Below, one piece after another: positions 9,617 to 18,011 of a stretch of DNA of 64,000 bases (position 1 is the first letter of the stretch; each line of letters opens with the position of its first letter). The stretch spans positions 496,001-560,000 of the forward strand of contig CAVRGR010000007.1 of NCBI GenBank assembly GCA_963720775.1, in the 5' to 3' direction. This DNA comes from JAENVT01 sp963720775 (GTDB lineage Bacteria > Actinomycetota > Acidimicrobiia > Acidimicrobiales > Ilumatobacteraceae). The notes beneath the pieces are model-generated. The model was not told where the DNA came from and did not search any database. It saw only the letters and a program-made list of their open reading frames with translations. A program made the position numbers and the translations under genes.

Positions 9617-10250
9617 CTACTCGGCCATGTTGTGGCGGAACATGATCGACAAGCGCGGTCCGGCGGCGGCAACTTTCGGCACGCAGTGCTCCCAGTCGTG
9701 CTGGCACGAACCACCCATCACGAGCAGATCACCATGGCCCAGTTGCCACGAGCGCGACGCGCCGCCGCCACGGGGGCGAACGTGAAACGGACGCGGCTGG
9801 CCGGTGCTGACGATCACCACCGTCGGGTCTTCGAGCTCGAAGCGCTCGCGATCACTGTGCCAGGCAACGGAGTCGGTGCCGTCGCGGTACAGGTTGAACC
9901 CGATCGAATCGAACGGTCGTGAGTACCTGAGAGTGCAGGCGGCGCGAGCATCGGCCAGCACCGGCAACACCTCGGCCTCGGGCGACGACGTGGACCACCA
10001 CGCAGTGAGTCGCGGCTCGGGCAGGCGGCGGTGATACATGGTCACCTCGCGCTCGGCGCCACGGCAACAGGGCGATCAGTTCGGCGAACACGAGATCGGC
10101 GCCGTGCAACCACCGCGGCGCATGGTCGACCCACGAGTGTTCGTCGAGCCAGGTGCGCGTGACCGTGGCGAAGTCGGCATCGACCGACGGTTCGTCGAAG
10201 GCGAACAGGCACTGCTGCCAGATCAGGTCCGAGTCGGCGAGTTGATGCAT
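9617..10250 (-). pseudogene. AlkB-like 2-oxoglutarate/Fe(II) dioxygenase, frameshifted
   Basis: Predicted repair enzyme that removes alkyl lesions from DNA or RNA by oxidative demethylation. The N-terminal part starts at the ATG at 10250 (MHQLADSDLIWQQCLF) and runs in one frame to LLPWR. The rest, EVTMYHRRLPEPRLTAWW onward, lies in another frame; the break is at 10055-10060. Restoring one GC dinucleotide (GGCGCC to GGCGCGCC) gives LLPWRAEREVTMYHRR and about 211 residues, a normal AlkB length. Fe ligands are visible in WHSDRE (HxD) and in QHDWEHCVP. The 2OG arginine is in GPRLSIMFR. Likely a sequencing artefact. It lies 20 bp upstream of the aminotransferase on the same strand. Confidence 0.83.
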
Positions 10251-10392
10251 CCCCTCATCCTCGCGAATCGAACGCACGTTCGCAAGCCGCCATCTGCTCG
10301 AATCCAGCCGAAGTGTTGCCCCACGGCACCATGGTGGGCCCGAGCGGCCACACTTCGCCGATCTCGGCACACTCGCGCCGTACAGTGCGGGC

Positions 10393-11151
10393 GTGGTGAT
10401 CGAGATCGAGGACCCGCTCGACCCGCGGCTCGCCGACTACCGCGGCCTGCGCGAGCGCGGCAAGGAGAGCGACGAGTACTTCATCGTCGAGGGCCTCACG
10501 ACGATCGAGCGCCTGTTGACATCGAACTATCCGGTGCGATCGGTGCTGCTCACGCCCGCGACGCACGCTCGCCTTGCCCATCAGCTCGGGGCCGCGACCG
10601 TGTACGTGATGCCCGAAGAAGCGATGTCGTCCGTGGCGGGCGTCAACCTGCACCGCGGGGCTGTGGCATCAGCCGGCAGGTTGCCATCGCCTTCACTGGC
10701 TTCGACGCTGGGGTCGGCGAAGCGGATCGTGATGCTCGAAGGGATCAACGACCACGAGAACCTGGGCGCGATCGCCCGTACGGCCCGCGCGCTCGGCGTC
10801 GATGCGCTGCTGCTCGATCCGACGTGCGCCGACCCGTTCTACCGGCGCAGCGTGCGCGTGTCGATGGGCGAGCTCTTGCACCTGCCGATCGTGCGCTGCG
10901 GCGATTGGACCGCGGCACTCGACGAGGTGATCGAGGCCGGATTCGAGATCTGGGCCTTGACGCCATCGCCGACCGCTCTCGACATCTTCGAGTTGAAGAC
11001 CCCGCCCCGCTGGGCGGTGATCGTTGGTGCCGAAGGCCCTGGTTTGAGCGGCAAGACGTTGGCACGTTGCATCAACGTCCGCATTCCCATGCGCAACGGC
11101 GTGGACTCGCTGAACGTCGGTCACGCCGTCGCAGTGGCGCTGGCCCGCTGA
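10393..11151 (+). CDS. SpoU/TrmH-family RNA 2'-O-methyltransferase
   Basis: Uses S-adenosylmethionine to methylate a ribose 2'-hydroxyl of rRNA or tRNA. At 252 residues it has an N-terminal substrate-binding domain (FIVEGLTTIERLL, about 30-42) and a SPOUT knot domain. The three family motifs are present: INDHENLGAIARTARALGVD (motif 1, with the conserved Asn and Arg), IVGAEGPGLS (motif 2) and IPMRNGVDSLNVGHAVAVAL (motif 3). The GTG at 10393 is the start; GTG at 10396 is equally possible. Its 3' end overlaps the convergent ureohydrolase gene by 31 bp. The target nucleotide is unknown. Confidence 0.9.
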   Translation: MVIEIEDPLDPRLADYRGLRERGKESDEYFIVEGLTTIERLLTSNYPVRSVLLTPATHARLAHQLGAATVYVMPEEAMSSVAGVNLHRGAVASAGRLPSPSLASTLGSAKRIVMLEGINDHENLGAIARTARALGVDALLLDPTCADPFYRRSVRVSMGELLHLPIVRCGDWTAALDEVIEAGFEIWALTPSPTALDIFELKTPPRWAVIVGAEGPGLSGKTLARCINVRIPMRNGVDSLNVGHAVAVALAR

Positions 11152-12089
11152 CGAGAGATGCGCCCCATGGCATGAGCGGCCAGACGGAACGTGGTCAGGG
11201 CACCGAGGCCGTTGACATCGCGGTCGGGCACCAGCTCGACGGCGTCGAAGCCGGCGATCGTGGCGCGGTCGGCGACCGCGTCGATGATCGTGATCACCTG
11301 GAAGTACGTCAGCCCGCCAGGTTCGGGCGCGAGCACACCTGGCACCACTGACGGATCGAGACCGTCGACGTCGATGGTGATGAGCACGTTGCCGCCGCGC
11401 GGGATCCGATCGATCACCTGCTGAACCCCGTCTCGATGCACCGCGCCGGCCGAGAAGAGATGAACTCCCCGCGCTTGCGCCGCCGACAAGTCCTCGGGAC
11501 GTGCCGACCCCACACCGCGCTGGCCGACCTGGATCATCTCGCCGACGTGAGCCATCTCCGAAGCGCGGCGCATCGGCGACGACAGGCCCCAGCGCTCACC
11601 CTGAACCTCGTCGCGCCAGTCGATGTGGGCGTCGATCTGCACGATCGTCAGCGGGCCGTGATCGGCGTACGCCTGCAACACCGGGATCGGAATCGAATCG
11701 TCGCCGCCAAGCACCAGCGGCACGGCACCGGTCGCCAAGACTTGCTCGCAGGTGTGGCGGATGGCAGCGCGATTGATCTCGAACGCCGATTCGTCCCACG
11801 GAACGTCGCCGCTGTCGACCGCACTCGTTCCGTTGGCAAGGATCGGCCCACCCAGGTCGAAGTTGTGGTGGGCCAGCGTGTGTGAGTACGCGGACGACGC
11901 AGCCCGGATCGCGGCCGGTGCCTCCTTGCAGTAAGGCCCCACCGACCTGTATGGCGTGGCGCACGGTGCCCCGATCACCACGATGTCGGCGCCGGCGAGA
12001 TCATCGAACGTCGCCGACGGTAGACCGAGAAACGTGCCGGAGTCACCGGCACCGAACATCGAACCAAGGCTTGCCACGGTGCACAGCAT
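11121..12089 (-). CDS. Ureohydrolase (agmatinase/arginase superfamily) with GGDDS motif
   Basis: A 322-residue binuclear metal hydrolase fold that cleaves a guanidino compound to urea plus an amine. Metal-ligand motifs seen: IDAHIDWRD and TIDVDGLDPSVVPG. The first motif, normally GGDHS, reads LVLGGDDSIPI here, so the usual metal-binding histidine is an aspartate. ELVPDRDVNGL near the end carries the family glutamate. A GGTGAG ribosome site precedes the ATG at 12089. The 3' ends of this gene and the methyltransferase overlap. Agmatine, guanidinobutyrate or another guanidino acid could be the substrate; the altered motif means activity should not be assumed. Confidence 0.85.
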   Translation of the reverse strand: MLCTVASLGSMFGAGDSGTFLGLPSATFDDLAGADIVVIGAPCATPYRSVGPYCKEAPAAIRAASSAYSHTLAHHNFDLGGPILANGTSAVDSGDVPWDESAFEINRAAIRHTCEQVLATGAVPLVLGGDDSIPIPVLQAYADHGPLTIVQIDAHIDWRDEVQGERWGLSSPMRRASEMAHVGEMIQVGQRGVGSARPEDLSAAQARGVHLFSAGAVHRDGVQQVIDRIPRGGNVLITIDVDGLDPSVVPGVLAPEPGGLTYFQVITIIDAVADRATIAGFDAVELVPDRDVNGLGALTTFRLAAHAMGRISRQRASATATA

Positions 12090-12128
12090 TGCTCACCGCA
12101 AACCTCGACACGGTCTTGCGGTCAGCGG

Positions 12129-14270
12129 TTACAACCGGCAGGCCGCTCCGCCAACCTTGCTCGCATCGGGCGGGGCGCCGTCTGGGCAGATGACATCACT
12201 GGAGAAGAAGGCATTGACGCCGTGCTCGTCGATGAGCGTCGCCCCGGCGAAGTTCGCTCCGGAGAGATCGACCCTGCTGAACGACGCTCGCGCAAGGTTG
12301 GCTCCGGCGAAGTTTGCTCGTTGCATCATGCCGACTGTTCCGAAATCACCCGAGAACGACACCAGCGGGAGGTTCATGCCGGACAGGTCGACGTCGTTGA
12401 GGGGGACTGCAGCATCGAGGATGAACTGCGTGCCGCTGAGCACGGCCTCGCGCAGCGCGCCGCCCTGCAGCATGGCTGCGGGAAGTGTCGAGTTGGTGAA
12501 GTCGGTCTGTTGCAGTGACGCACCGGTGAAGTCGCTGTTGCTGAGGAAGAGGCCCGTCATCGACGCGCCGGTCAGGTTCGCGCCCTTGAAGCTTGCGCCG
12601 GCGAGGTTGGCGCCTGTGAAGGTCGCCGATGTCAGGTTGGCCCCGTCAAACTTCGTTCCGTCGAGCGATGTGCCCGAGAGATCGATGCCCGAGAAATCGC
12701 CGCCGGAGAACGACACCGACGCTCCGAGCGAGGCGAACGAACAATCGGCGTTGGCAGCCGGCATGCAGGTGTCCCAGGCGACGAGCGGACCGGCCGTCGA
12801 CAGGAACAGCGCGGGACCGCTCACGCCAGACGCGGGATCACGACTCGTTGCCACCAACCCGACCGAGTCGCCCAGCTTGATCAGGCCTCGCAGTGATTCT
12901 TTCAACGGCTTGGTGATCGGCAGGGCTTCGAAGGTGTGGCCGGCGTCCATGCTCTTCCAGCCGAGAACCTGCAAGCCGAAACTCGACGGCACACCGTCGT
13001 CGCCGCGTCGGGCTTCCAGGGAAAGCACGACAAGACCGTCGGCGCTCGACGTGACGATTCGGCGGGTCGGCACCTTCACGCCGCTGCCCGGCGCGGTCGG
13101 TGCTCCGCCGGGCAGCGGCGCAGTCGTCCAGGTCGACAGGTCCGTGCTCGACGACACCATCGATCCATCTGTCGATCCGAGCACGAACGTACCGCCCGCT
13201 TCATCGCCGAAGCCAAGGCTCCACGAGTAGTTCGAATTGGCTTGAAGGCCGCCGCATTGCGATGGATCAGTTGGGGGTGCGGGCACGTCGCCGGCCACGC
13301 CGGTGGCCGCGAGATCGATGGCGGTGAACGTGACACCACCGTCAACGGAACCCCACAGCCGGTCTTGACCGCCAACGGAGAAATCGTTCATGGCACCGGA
13401 GTCGGTGCTGCACTCGTACTCCTGGCCGCTGAGCAACACTTGGTTGCCGTGGGCCACGAGGCCGAGCAGCGTCACCGACCACGACAGGGTGAGGTCTGGC
13501 CCCCGTGTCCAGTTGACTCCATCGGTGGATGTGAGCACCAGGCCGGTGCTCGGCTGCGACAGATCGGCCGCGCCGGTGATCTCACCCACCGCGACAAAGC
13601 CGCTGTCGGTTGCGACGACGTCGTGCATGAGCATGTTGGTGTCACCGACGACGTCGCGGAGATCGATGCGCTGCCAGGTTGCCGCGTCGGGCGAGAACCA
13701 CAGCACCGACCTCGACGCCACCCGGTGGAACAGATCGGAGTCCCACACGTTCGCGTTGCCTATCATCACATAACCCGCTGCGCCTTTGGCGATCGCCGCG
13801 GGTCGCAAGCCATTGTTCGGCTGGCGATAACCGGACGGCAATGGATACGTGGCGATGTCGTCGACTGCCACGGTGCTGAACCCACCCGCCGCCGTCCCGA
13901 CGTGCACGACTGGATTGTCGGCGACCCGTGTGCACCCGCGAGAACCGCGGGGGCAAACCGGCACCGTCGAAGGAGCGGTGCCAGTGACGATCACCGTGCT
14001 GCCGTCGCCGAGCAGCGTGAGCGCATCCGCCGGGATCGCAACCGGCGGCGAGGTGAACTGCATGCCGGCGGGAACCTGCGGAGGCGGCGGCAGAGTCGTC
14101 GTCGGTAGCTCGGTGGTCGAGATCGCCGTGACCGCGGGCAACGTGGTGGGCTCTGCCGTTGTGCTGGTGACGAGTGTCGCCAGTGTCGTCACCGGCGATG
14201 CACTCTTGCTGTTGGAGCACGCCACCAGGGCGACGCCTATCACAACTACCGCCCCGACCCGACCGCGCAC
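12129..14270 (-). CDS. Large lipoprotein with sialidase-like (BNR) region and pentapeptide repeats
   Basis: A 713-residue predicted surface lipoprotein. The signal peptide ends in the lipobox ALVAC at about residues 14-18, followed by a Thr/Ser/Pro-rich linker (residues 20-65). Residues of about 70-520 are beta-rich with recurrent SxDGxxW-like turns (TSTDGVNWTRG, SPDAATWQRI), as in BNR/sialidase-type propellers. From about residue 540 a right-handed pentapeptide-repeat helix begins (GTKFDGANLTSATFTGANLA and onward), capped by a Cys-containing tail. Both parts suggest an extracellular adhesive or sensing role; no catalytic residues are evident. Pairing these two folds on one anchored protein is unusual. 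Confidence 0.85.
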   Translation of the reverse strand: MRGRVGAVVVIGVALVACSNSKSASPVTTLATLVTSTTAEPTTLPAVTAISTTELPTTTLPPPPQVPAGMQFTSPPVAIPADALTLLGDGSTVIVTGTAPSTVPVCPRGSRGCTRVADNPVVHVGTAAGGFSTVAVDDIATYPLPSGYRQPNNGLRPAAIAKGAAGYVMIGNANVWDSDLFHRVASRSVLWFSPDAATWQRIDLRDVVGDTNMLMHDVVATDSGFVAVGEITGAADLSQPSTGLVLTSTDGVNWTRGPDLTLSWSVTLLGLVAHGNQVLLSGQEYECSTDSGAMNDFSVGGQDRLWGSVDGGVTFTAIDLAATGVAGDVPAPPTDPSQCGGLQANSNYSWSLGFGDEAGGTFVLGSTDGSMVSSSTDLSTWTTAPLPGGAPTAPGSGVKVPTRRIVTSSADGLVVLSLEARRGDDGVPSSFGLQVLGWKSMDAGHTFEALPITKPLKESLRGLIKLGDSVGLVATSRDPASGVSGPALFLSTAGPLVAWDTCMPAANADCSFASLGASVSFSGGDFSGIDLSGTSLDGTKFDGANLTSATFTGANLAGASFKGANLTGASMTGLFLSNSDFTGASLQQTDFTNSTLPAAMLQGGALREAVLSGTQFILDAAVPLNDVDLSGMNLPLVSFSGDFGTVGMMQRANFAGANLARASFSRVDLSGANFAGATLIDEHGVNAFFSSDVICPDGAPPDASKVGGAACRL

Positions 14271-14360
14271 CTCCTGAGCTTATGCGCGATGGCTCTGTGT
14301 GGCGTGGAACCGCCCCACGCGCCCGCCGCTGTTCGTTGATTGCTGGTAGGTCTCGGAGTG

Positions 14361-16328
14361 CTACGAGGCCGGTAGCCCGAGACCGAAGTTGGTGCAGCCA
14401 CGCACGGCCCCGGAGAGCCAGAGCCCGCGCAGGTCGCCAGGGCCGTAGGTGTTCGGACTCGTCGGCAGCGAGCCGTCGTGCATCACTTGCGTGGGGTCGC
14501 TCACATGGTCGAGCCCCATCGCGTGGCCCAGCTCATGGAGGAGGACCGGACCGAATCCGTCGCCTGCCCAGGTCGGACGGCCGAACAGGTCGCCCATGTC
14601 CAGCGTGATCGAGGCGACGAAGAATCGCCCGTCCTTGTCGGGGTAGTGGACCCAGTTGGGCCAGGTCAGCCCGGCGAGCGAGTAAGGGACCAGGTCGGTG
14701 ATCGTTTCGTTGGCCAGGCTGATGATGATGTCGTACGGGGCCGTGCCGTGGAAGAAATCGTTGGTCGGGTACCCCCACGGGTCTGCCTCGACCGGGATGA
14801 TCGTGGAATCGCCCACGTAGTTGAACTGGAAGCCCGTCGCCGTGGCGACGCGACCGATGTCCTCGGTAATGACGGCGCGATAGCTCTGGTCGTAGCCGTT
14901 CATGTTGATCACGTATCGGATCGGCTTGCAGGGGTTCCAGTGGAACGGCGTGTACTGGGGATCGGCTTGATCGAACGGGACGCTCGCGCCGGGGCCCGAG
15001 GCCCATTTGATGATGTACCCGCCGACGTCCGGAGGCCCGCTGGGACCGGGCACCGGCACCGGTGGTGGGACCGGGATCGGTGCGGGCGGTGTCGCCGTGA
15101 ACCACCCCGTCACATCGGCCAGCAGATCCGCGCCGGTCTGTGTGTAGAAGTCGAACCCCGCCTCGGTCACCGGCAACGTCGCGTGGTTGGCGATGGTCTG
15201 GCTGGCGTGCTCGCCGTTGAGGTTCGACACGACTGGCCGGATTGTTCCGCTCGGCCACAACGTGAAGAAACCGGCGTTGTTGGTGTTGGTCACGGTGGCG
15301 TTGACGACGACAGCGGCGACTCCGGTGAGGGGGATTCCGGCCCGACCACGGACGGGCACGGTGATCTGCGAGCCTGCCGACGGCTTGTACGGTCCTCCGT
15401 TGGACGGATCGCGGGTATCGACGAGCCGGTACGGACTGACGGGTACGAACAACCCGTCACTCGCGGAAGCAGTCGACGCACCGGTGTAGTAGCCGGCGAT
15501 GTCGACGATCAGTTGCCCGCCGCTCTGCGAGAAGATGGTCGCTGCCCCAGCCGCAACCGGCGAGATCACCTGATTGGCGATCGTCTGGCCGACCGTGGTG
15601 ACGTTGAGGTTGCTGGCCACCGGCCGCGGCGCGCCGGCTGCGAAGACCGTCCAATACCCCGCCCCGGTCGCGGAGGTGACGGTCACGTTGAGAACGACGG
15701 CCACCGCGTCAGCGGAAACACCCGAGGGTCGGAAGTCGACATCGACGCTCTGTCCGGGCAGGACCAGGCCCGCGTGGATTGAGTTGGGTAGGCGCGTGTC
15801 GAGAACACGGTTCGGTGTCATCGGCTTGAATCGGCCGCTGGTGCTCGACGAGGCAGGGACGTAGTAGCCCTGCACATCGGCGATCAGGTCGGTAGCCGTC
15901 AGTGCGAAGAACGCCACACCGCCGGCGGCATCCATCGGGACCGTGACGAGATTGGCGATGGTCTGCCCGGGCGACTCGAAGTTGATGACCGACGTCGTCG
16001 GTCGCGCCTTGTCGGCTGGCCACGCCGACACGAAGCCGGGGCCGATCGGGTTCGTAGCGGTCAGGTTGAGCACGACCGCGCTGGCACCCGCCGGTACCGG
16101 GGCGACCCCACCGACGTCGAGCACGAACGAGGCGCCGGATGCAAGCCTTCCCGGCACACCTAGTCCGATGCGGGTGTCGAGAACTCGCGTCGGCGAGACC
16201 GCGACGTACGAACTCGTCGTTGTGACAGCGGCACCAGCTTCGTCGATCTGGCCAGCCGGCATCACCGCCACGGTCGCCGCCAGAACAGCGACCGCAAGCA
16301 CCCGCGACAGCCCACGATGATCGGACAT
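14361..16328 (-). CDS. Secreted protein with VLDTR repeats and a C-terminal matrixin-like metallopeptidase
   Basis: Signal peptide (SRVLAVAVLAATVAVMPAG), then three or four copies of a roughly 125-residue beta-rich repeat, each opening with a phrase like VSPTRVLDTRIG, TPNRVLDTRLP or VSPYRLVDTRDP and closing IADVQGYY/DIAGYY/DVTGWF. After a Pro-rich linker comes a zinc metallopeptidase domain with HELGHAMGLDH (HExxHxxGxxH) and a following VMHDGS Met-turn, as in matrixins. The ATG at 16328 is taken because the G-rich ribosome site is best spaced to it; ATG at 16331 is adjacent. The protein is exported and probably cell-wall associated; the repeats probably bind surface polymers. Confidence 0.87.
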   Translation of the reverse strand: MSDHRGLSRVLAVAVLAATVAVMPAGQIDEAGAAVTTTSSYVAVSPTRVLDTRIGLGVPGRLASGASFVLDVGGVAPVPAGASAVVLNLTATNPIGPGFVSAWPADKARPTTSVINFESPGQTIANLVTVPMDAAGGVAFFALTATDLIADVQGYYVPASSSTSGRFKPMTPNRVLDTRLPNSIHAGLVLPGQSVDVDFRPSGVSADAVAVVLNVTVTSATGAGYWTVFAAGAPRPVASNLNVTTVGQTIANQVISPVAAGAATIFSQSGGQLIVDIAGYYTGASTASASDGLFVPVSPYRLVDTRDPSNGGPYKPSAGSQITVPVRGRAGIPLTGVAAVVVNATVTNTNNAGFFTLWPSGTIRPVVSNLNGEHASQTIANHATLPVTEAGFDFYTQTGADLLADVTGWFTATPPAPIPVPPPVPVPGPSGPPDVGGYIIKWASGPGASVPFDQADPQYTPFHWNPCKPIRYVINMNGYDQSYRAVITEDIGRVATATGFQFNYVGDSTIIPVEADPWGYPTNDFFHGTAPYDIIISLANETITDLVPYSLAGLTWPNWVHYPDKDGRFFVASITLDMGDLFGRPTWAGDGFGPVLLHELGHAMGLDHVSDPTQVMHDGSLPTSPNTYGPGDLRGLWLSGAVRGCTNFGLGLPAS

Positions 16329-16406
16329 CATTTTCCCCCGCCCCTGAAGGGCGTCATTAGAACACATCGTCGTCGCGACGCCCTATTCGCTCCTCCGATC
16401 GGGGGA

Positions 16407-17657
16407 TCAGGCCGGGGCGATGGTGGGGCGGCGAACAGCTCCTTGGCCATCCACCGCCGCTCGCCAGTGGCGCGAACGCAGGGTGATCAGCCCGAAACCG
16501 CTCAGCAGCAACACAGCTCCCACCCCGAAGGCGAGGTGCAGGTTTGTGGCGTCGCCGAGCGAACCGATGACCAGCAGTCCAACGCCGTACGACACGCCCT
16601 GCGCCGACTGCATGATCGACATCACTCGACCGCGGCTGCCGGCAGGTGAGTCCCGCTGGACGATCGTAGACGCCGAGATGTACAACCCTGCGGCGGCGCC
16701 GCCGAGCAGCGCCGACGCACACGCGACCCACACCGCGTTCGGCGCAGACGCGTAGAGCCCCAAACCGAGCGCCGACATCATCACGAGCCGACCGATGAGG
16801 AACGACCGTGGGTGACGATGGGCAAGCACCGTGATCGTGACGCCGCCGACGATGGCGCCGAAACCCTGAGCCGATGCAACCACTCCGGCCAACCCCGTAC
16901 CTCCGCCGTACTCCGATCGGGCGTAGATGGGGATCAGGCCCATGAACGGAACAATGGTGAGGTTGAACAGCACCAACAGCGTGATGCCGTGCCAGCAGCC
17001 CGGCGTGAAACGGGCCGTCCGAAAGCCACCGACCAATCGGTCGATGATCGTGCCGTCACTTCGAGCCGGCGGGAAGGCGCGGCGAACCAGCGCAACGGCA
17101 GCGGCGAGCACTACGAACGAGGCTGCGTTGAACCCGATCGTCCACGCCGGCCCAACGGTCAGCGCCAGCGCGGTTCCCAGCAGTGGGCCGATGATGCGCC
17201 CGCTGTTCCACGAGTAGACGCCAAGGGAAACCATCGCCAGGAACTCATCCGGCGGCACGAGGTCGGGAAGCATGGCGGCGTAAGCCGGCGCACCTGTGGC
17301 GCCGGCCGCACTGGCGAGGAGGATCAACACGATCAGCACTGCCGGAGCTCGGATGCCGAGACCGAGCGTGACGGCGAGGACAGCGGTGACGAACGCCTGC
17401 ACGATCAACGCGGTGGCAAAGACCATTCGCCGATCGAAGCGATCGGCCAGGAGTCCACCGACGGGTGAAGCCAGTGCCTGGGGTGTGAACGTGGCCAGCG
17501 CCACCAATCCGGTCTGGATTGCGGAGCCGGTGCTGGCAGCAACGAGGCTGCCGACAACGATCAACTGCACCCACGTGCCGACGTCGCTGACTACGGCAGC
17601 ACCCCACAACAGCCGCACCGCTCGGTGGCGTAGTGGCAGGAAGGGGTGGCTGGTCAC
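16407..17657 (-). CDS. Major facilitator superfamily transporter (MFS_3/EntS-like)
   Basis: About 416 residues with twelve hydrophobic segments, starting at the GTG at 17657 (VTSHPFLPLRHRAVRLLW). The signature between helices 2 and 3 is GGLLADRFDRRMVF, the MFS loop motif. The family (MFS_3) includes enterobactin exporter EntS and many drug exporters, so proton-driven export of a small molecule is likely; the substrate is unknown. It is followed by the secreted metallopeptidase on the same strand but with no sign of translational coupling. Confidence 0.87.
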   Translation of the reverse strand: MTSHPFLPLRHRAVRLLWGAAVVSDVGTWVQLIVVGSLVAASTGSAIQTGLVALATFTPQALASPVGGLLADRFDRRMVFATALIVQAFVTAVLAVTLGLGIRAPAVLIVLILLASAAGATGAPAYAAMLPDLVPPDEFLAMVSLGVYSWNSGRIIGPLLGTALALTVGPAWTIGFNAASFVVLAAAVALVRRAFPPARSDGTIIDRLVGGFRTARFTPGCWHGITLLVLFNLTIVPFMGLIPIYARSEYGGGTGLAGVVASAQGFGAIVGGVTITVLAHRHPRSFLIGRLVMMSALGLGLYASAPNAVWVACASALLGGAAAGLYISASTIVQRDSPAGSRGRVMSIMQSAQGVSYGVGLLVIGSLGDATNLHLAFGVGAVLLLSGFGLITLRSRHWRAAVDGQGAVRRPTIAPA

Positions 17658-18011
17658 AACGTGTACACAGGCTAGTGGCGACCATCCCGGCGAGACGGGC
17701 TGTTCGCGTAGGTCATTCGGCTCATTCGGCTGATGTCTGATGACCGCCACGAACAACACGTCCGCGACGAGACGTTGTGAGTCCGGATGTCCTTGCTTGC
17801 TGGGCTTACCGGACCACAGCGGAGCCGAGCGACCAGCCCCAGAAGAGGAAATCCTGGTCCCTGAGGACTTTTGCCCCTCCGAAAGGGCGACACTTGCGCC
17901 GATAGTTGACTAAAGGCAAACGGTGGTTGGTGGCGGCGCACCCATCGTCGCCCAACGAGACGCGGTGCAAGGAGTTGAAGTGACGTCGATCATTGATGCG
18001 GTGGTGACACG
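17658..18011. other. Intergenic region between divergent MFS transporter and diguanylate cyclase
   Basis: About 350 bp without a convincing gene. It must hold the promoters of the two divergent genes. Near 17869-17883 there is a GGACTTTTGCCCC sequence that recalls half of a DosR-type box; a small stem (CCCtccgaaaGGG) follows at about 17876-17888. Neither is strong enough to call. GTG codons just before 18012 are in frame or near it, but the ATG at 18012 gives the best cyclase start. Confidence 0.4.

Noticed and set aside
17860..17895. DosR-type box or cyclic-di-GMP riboswitch upstream of the diguanylate cyclase
   Set aside because: GGACTTTTGCCCC matches only part of the DosR consensus and is not palindromic. 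The nearby stem lacks the conserved riboswitch loops.
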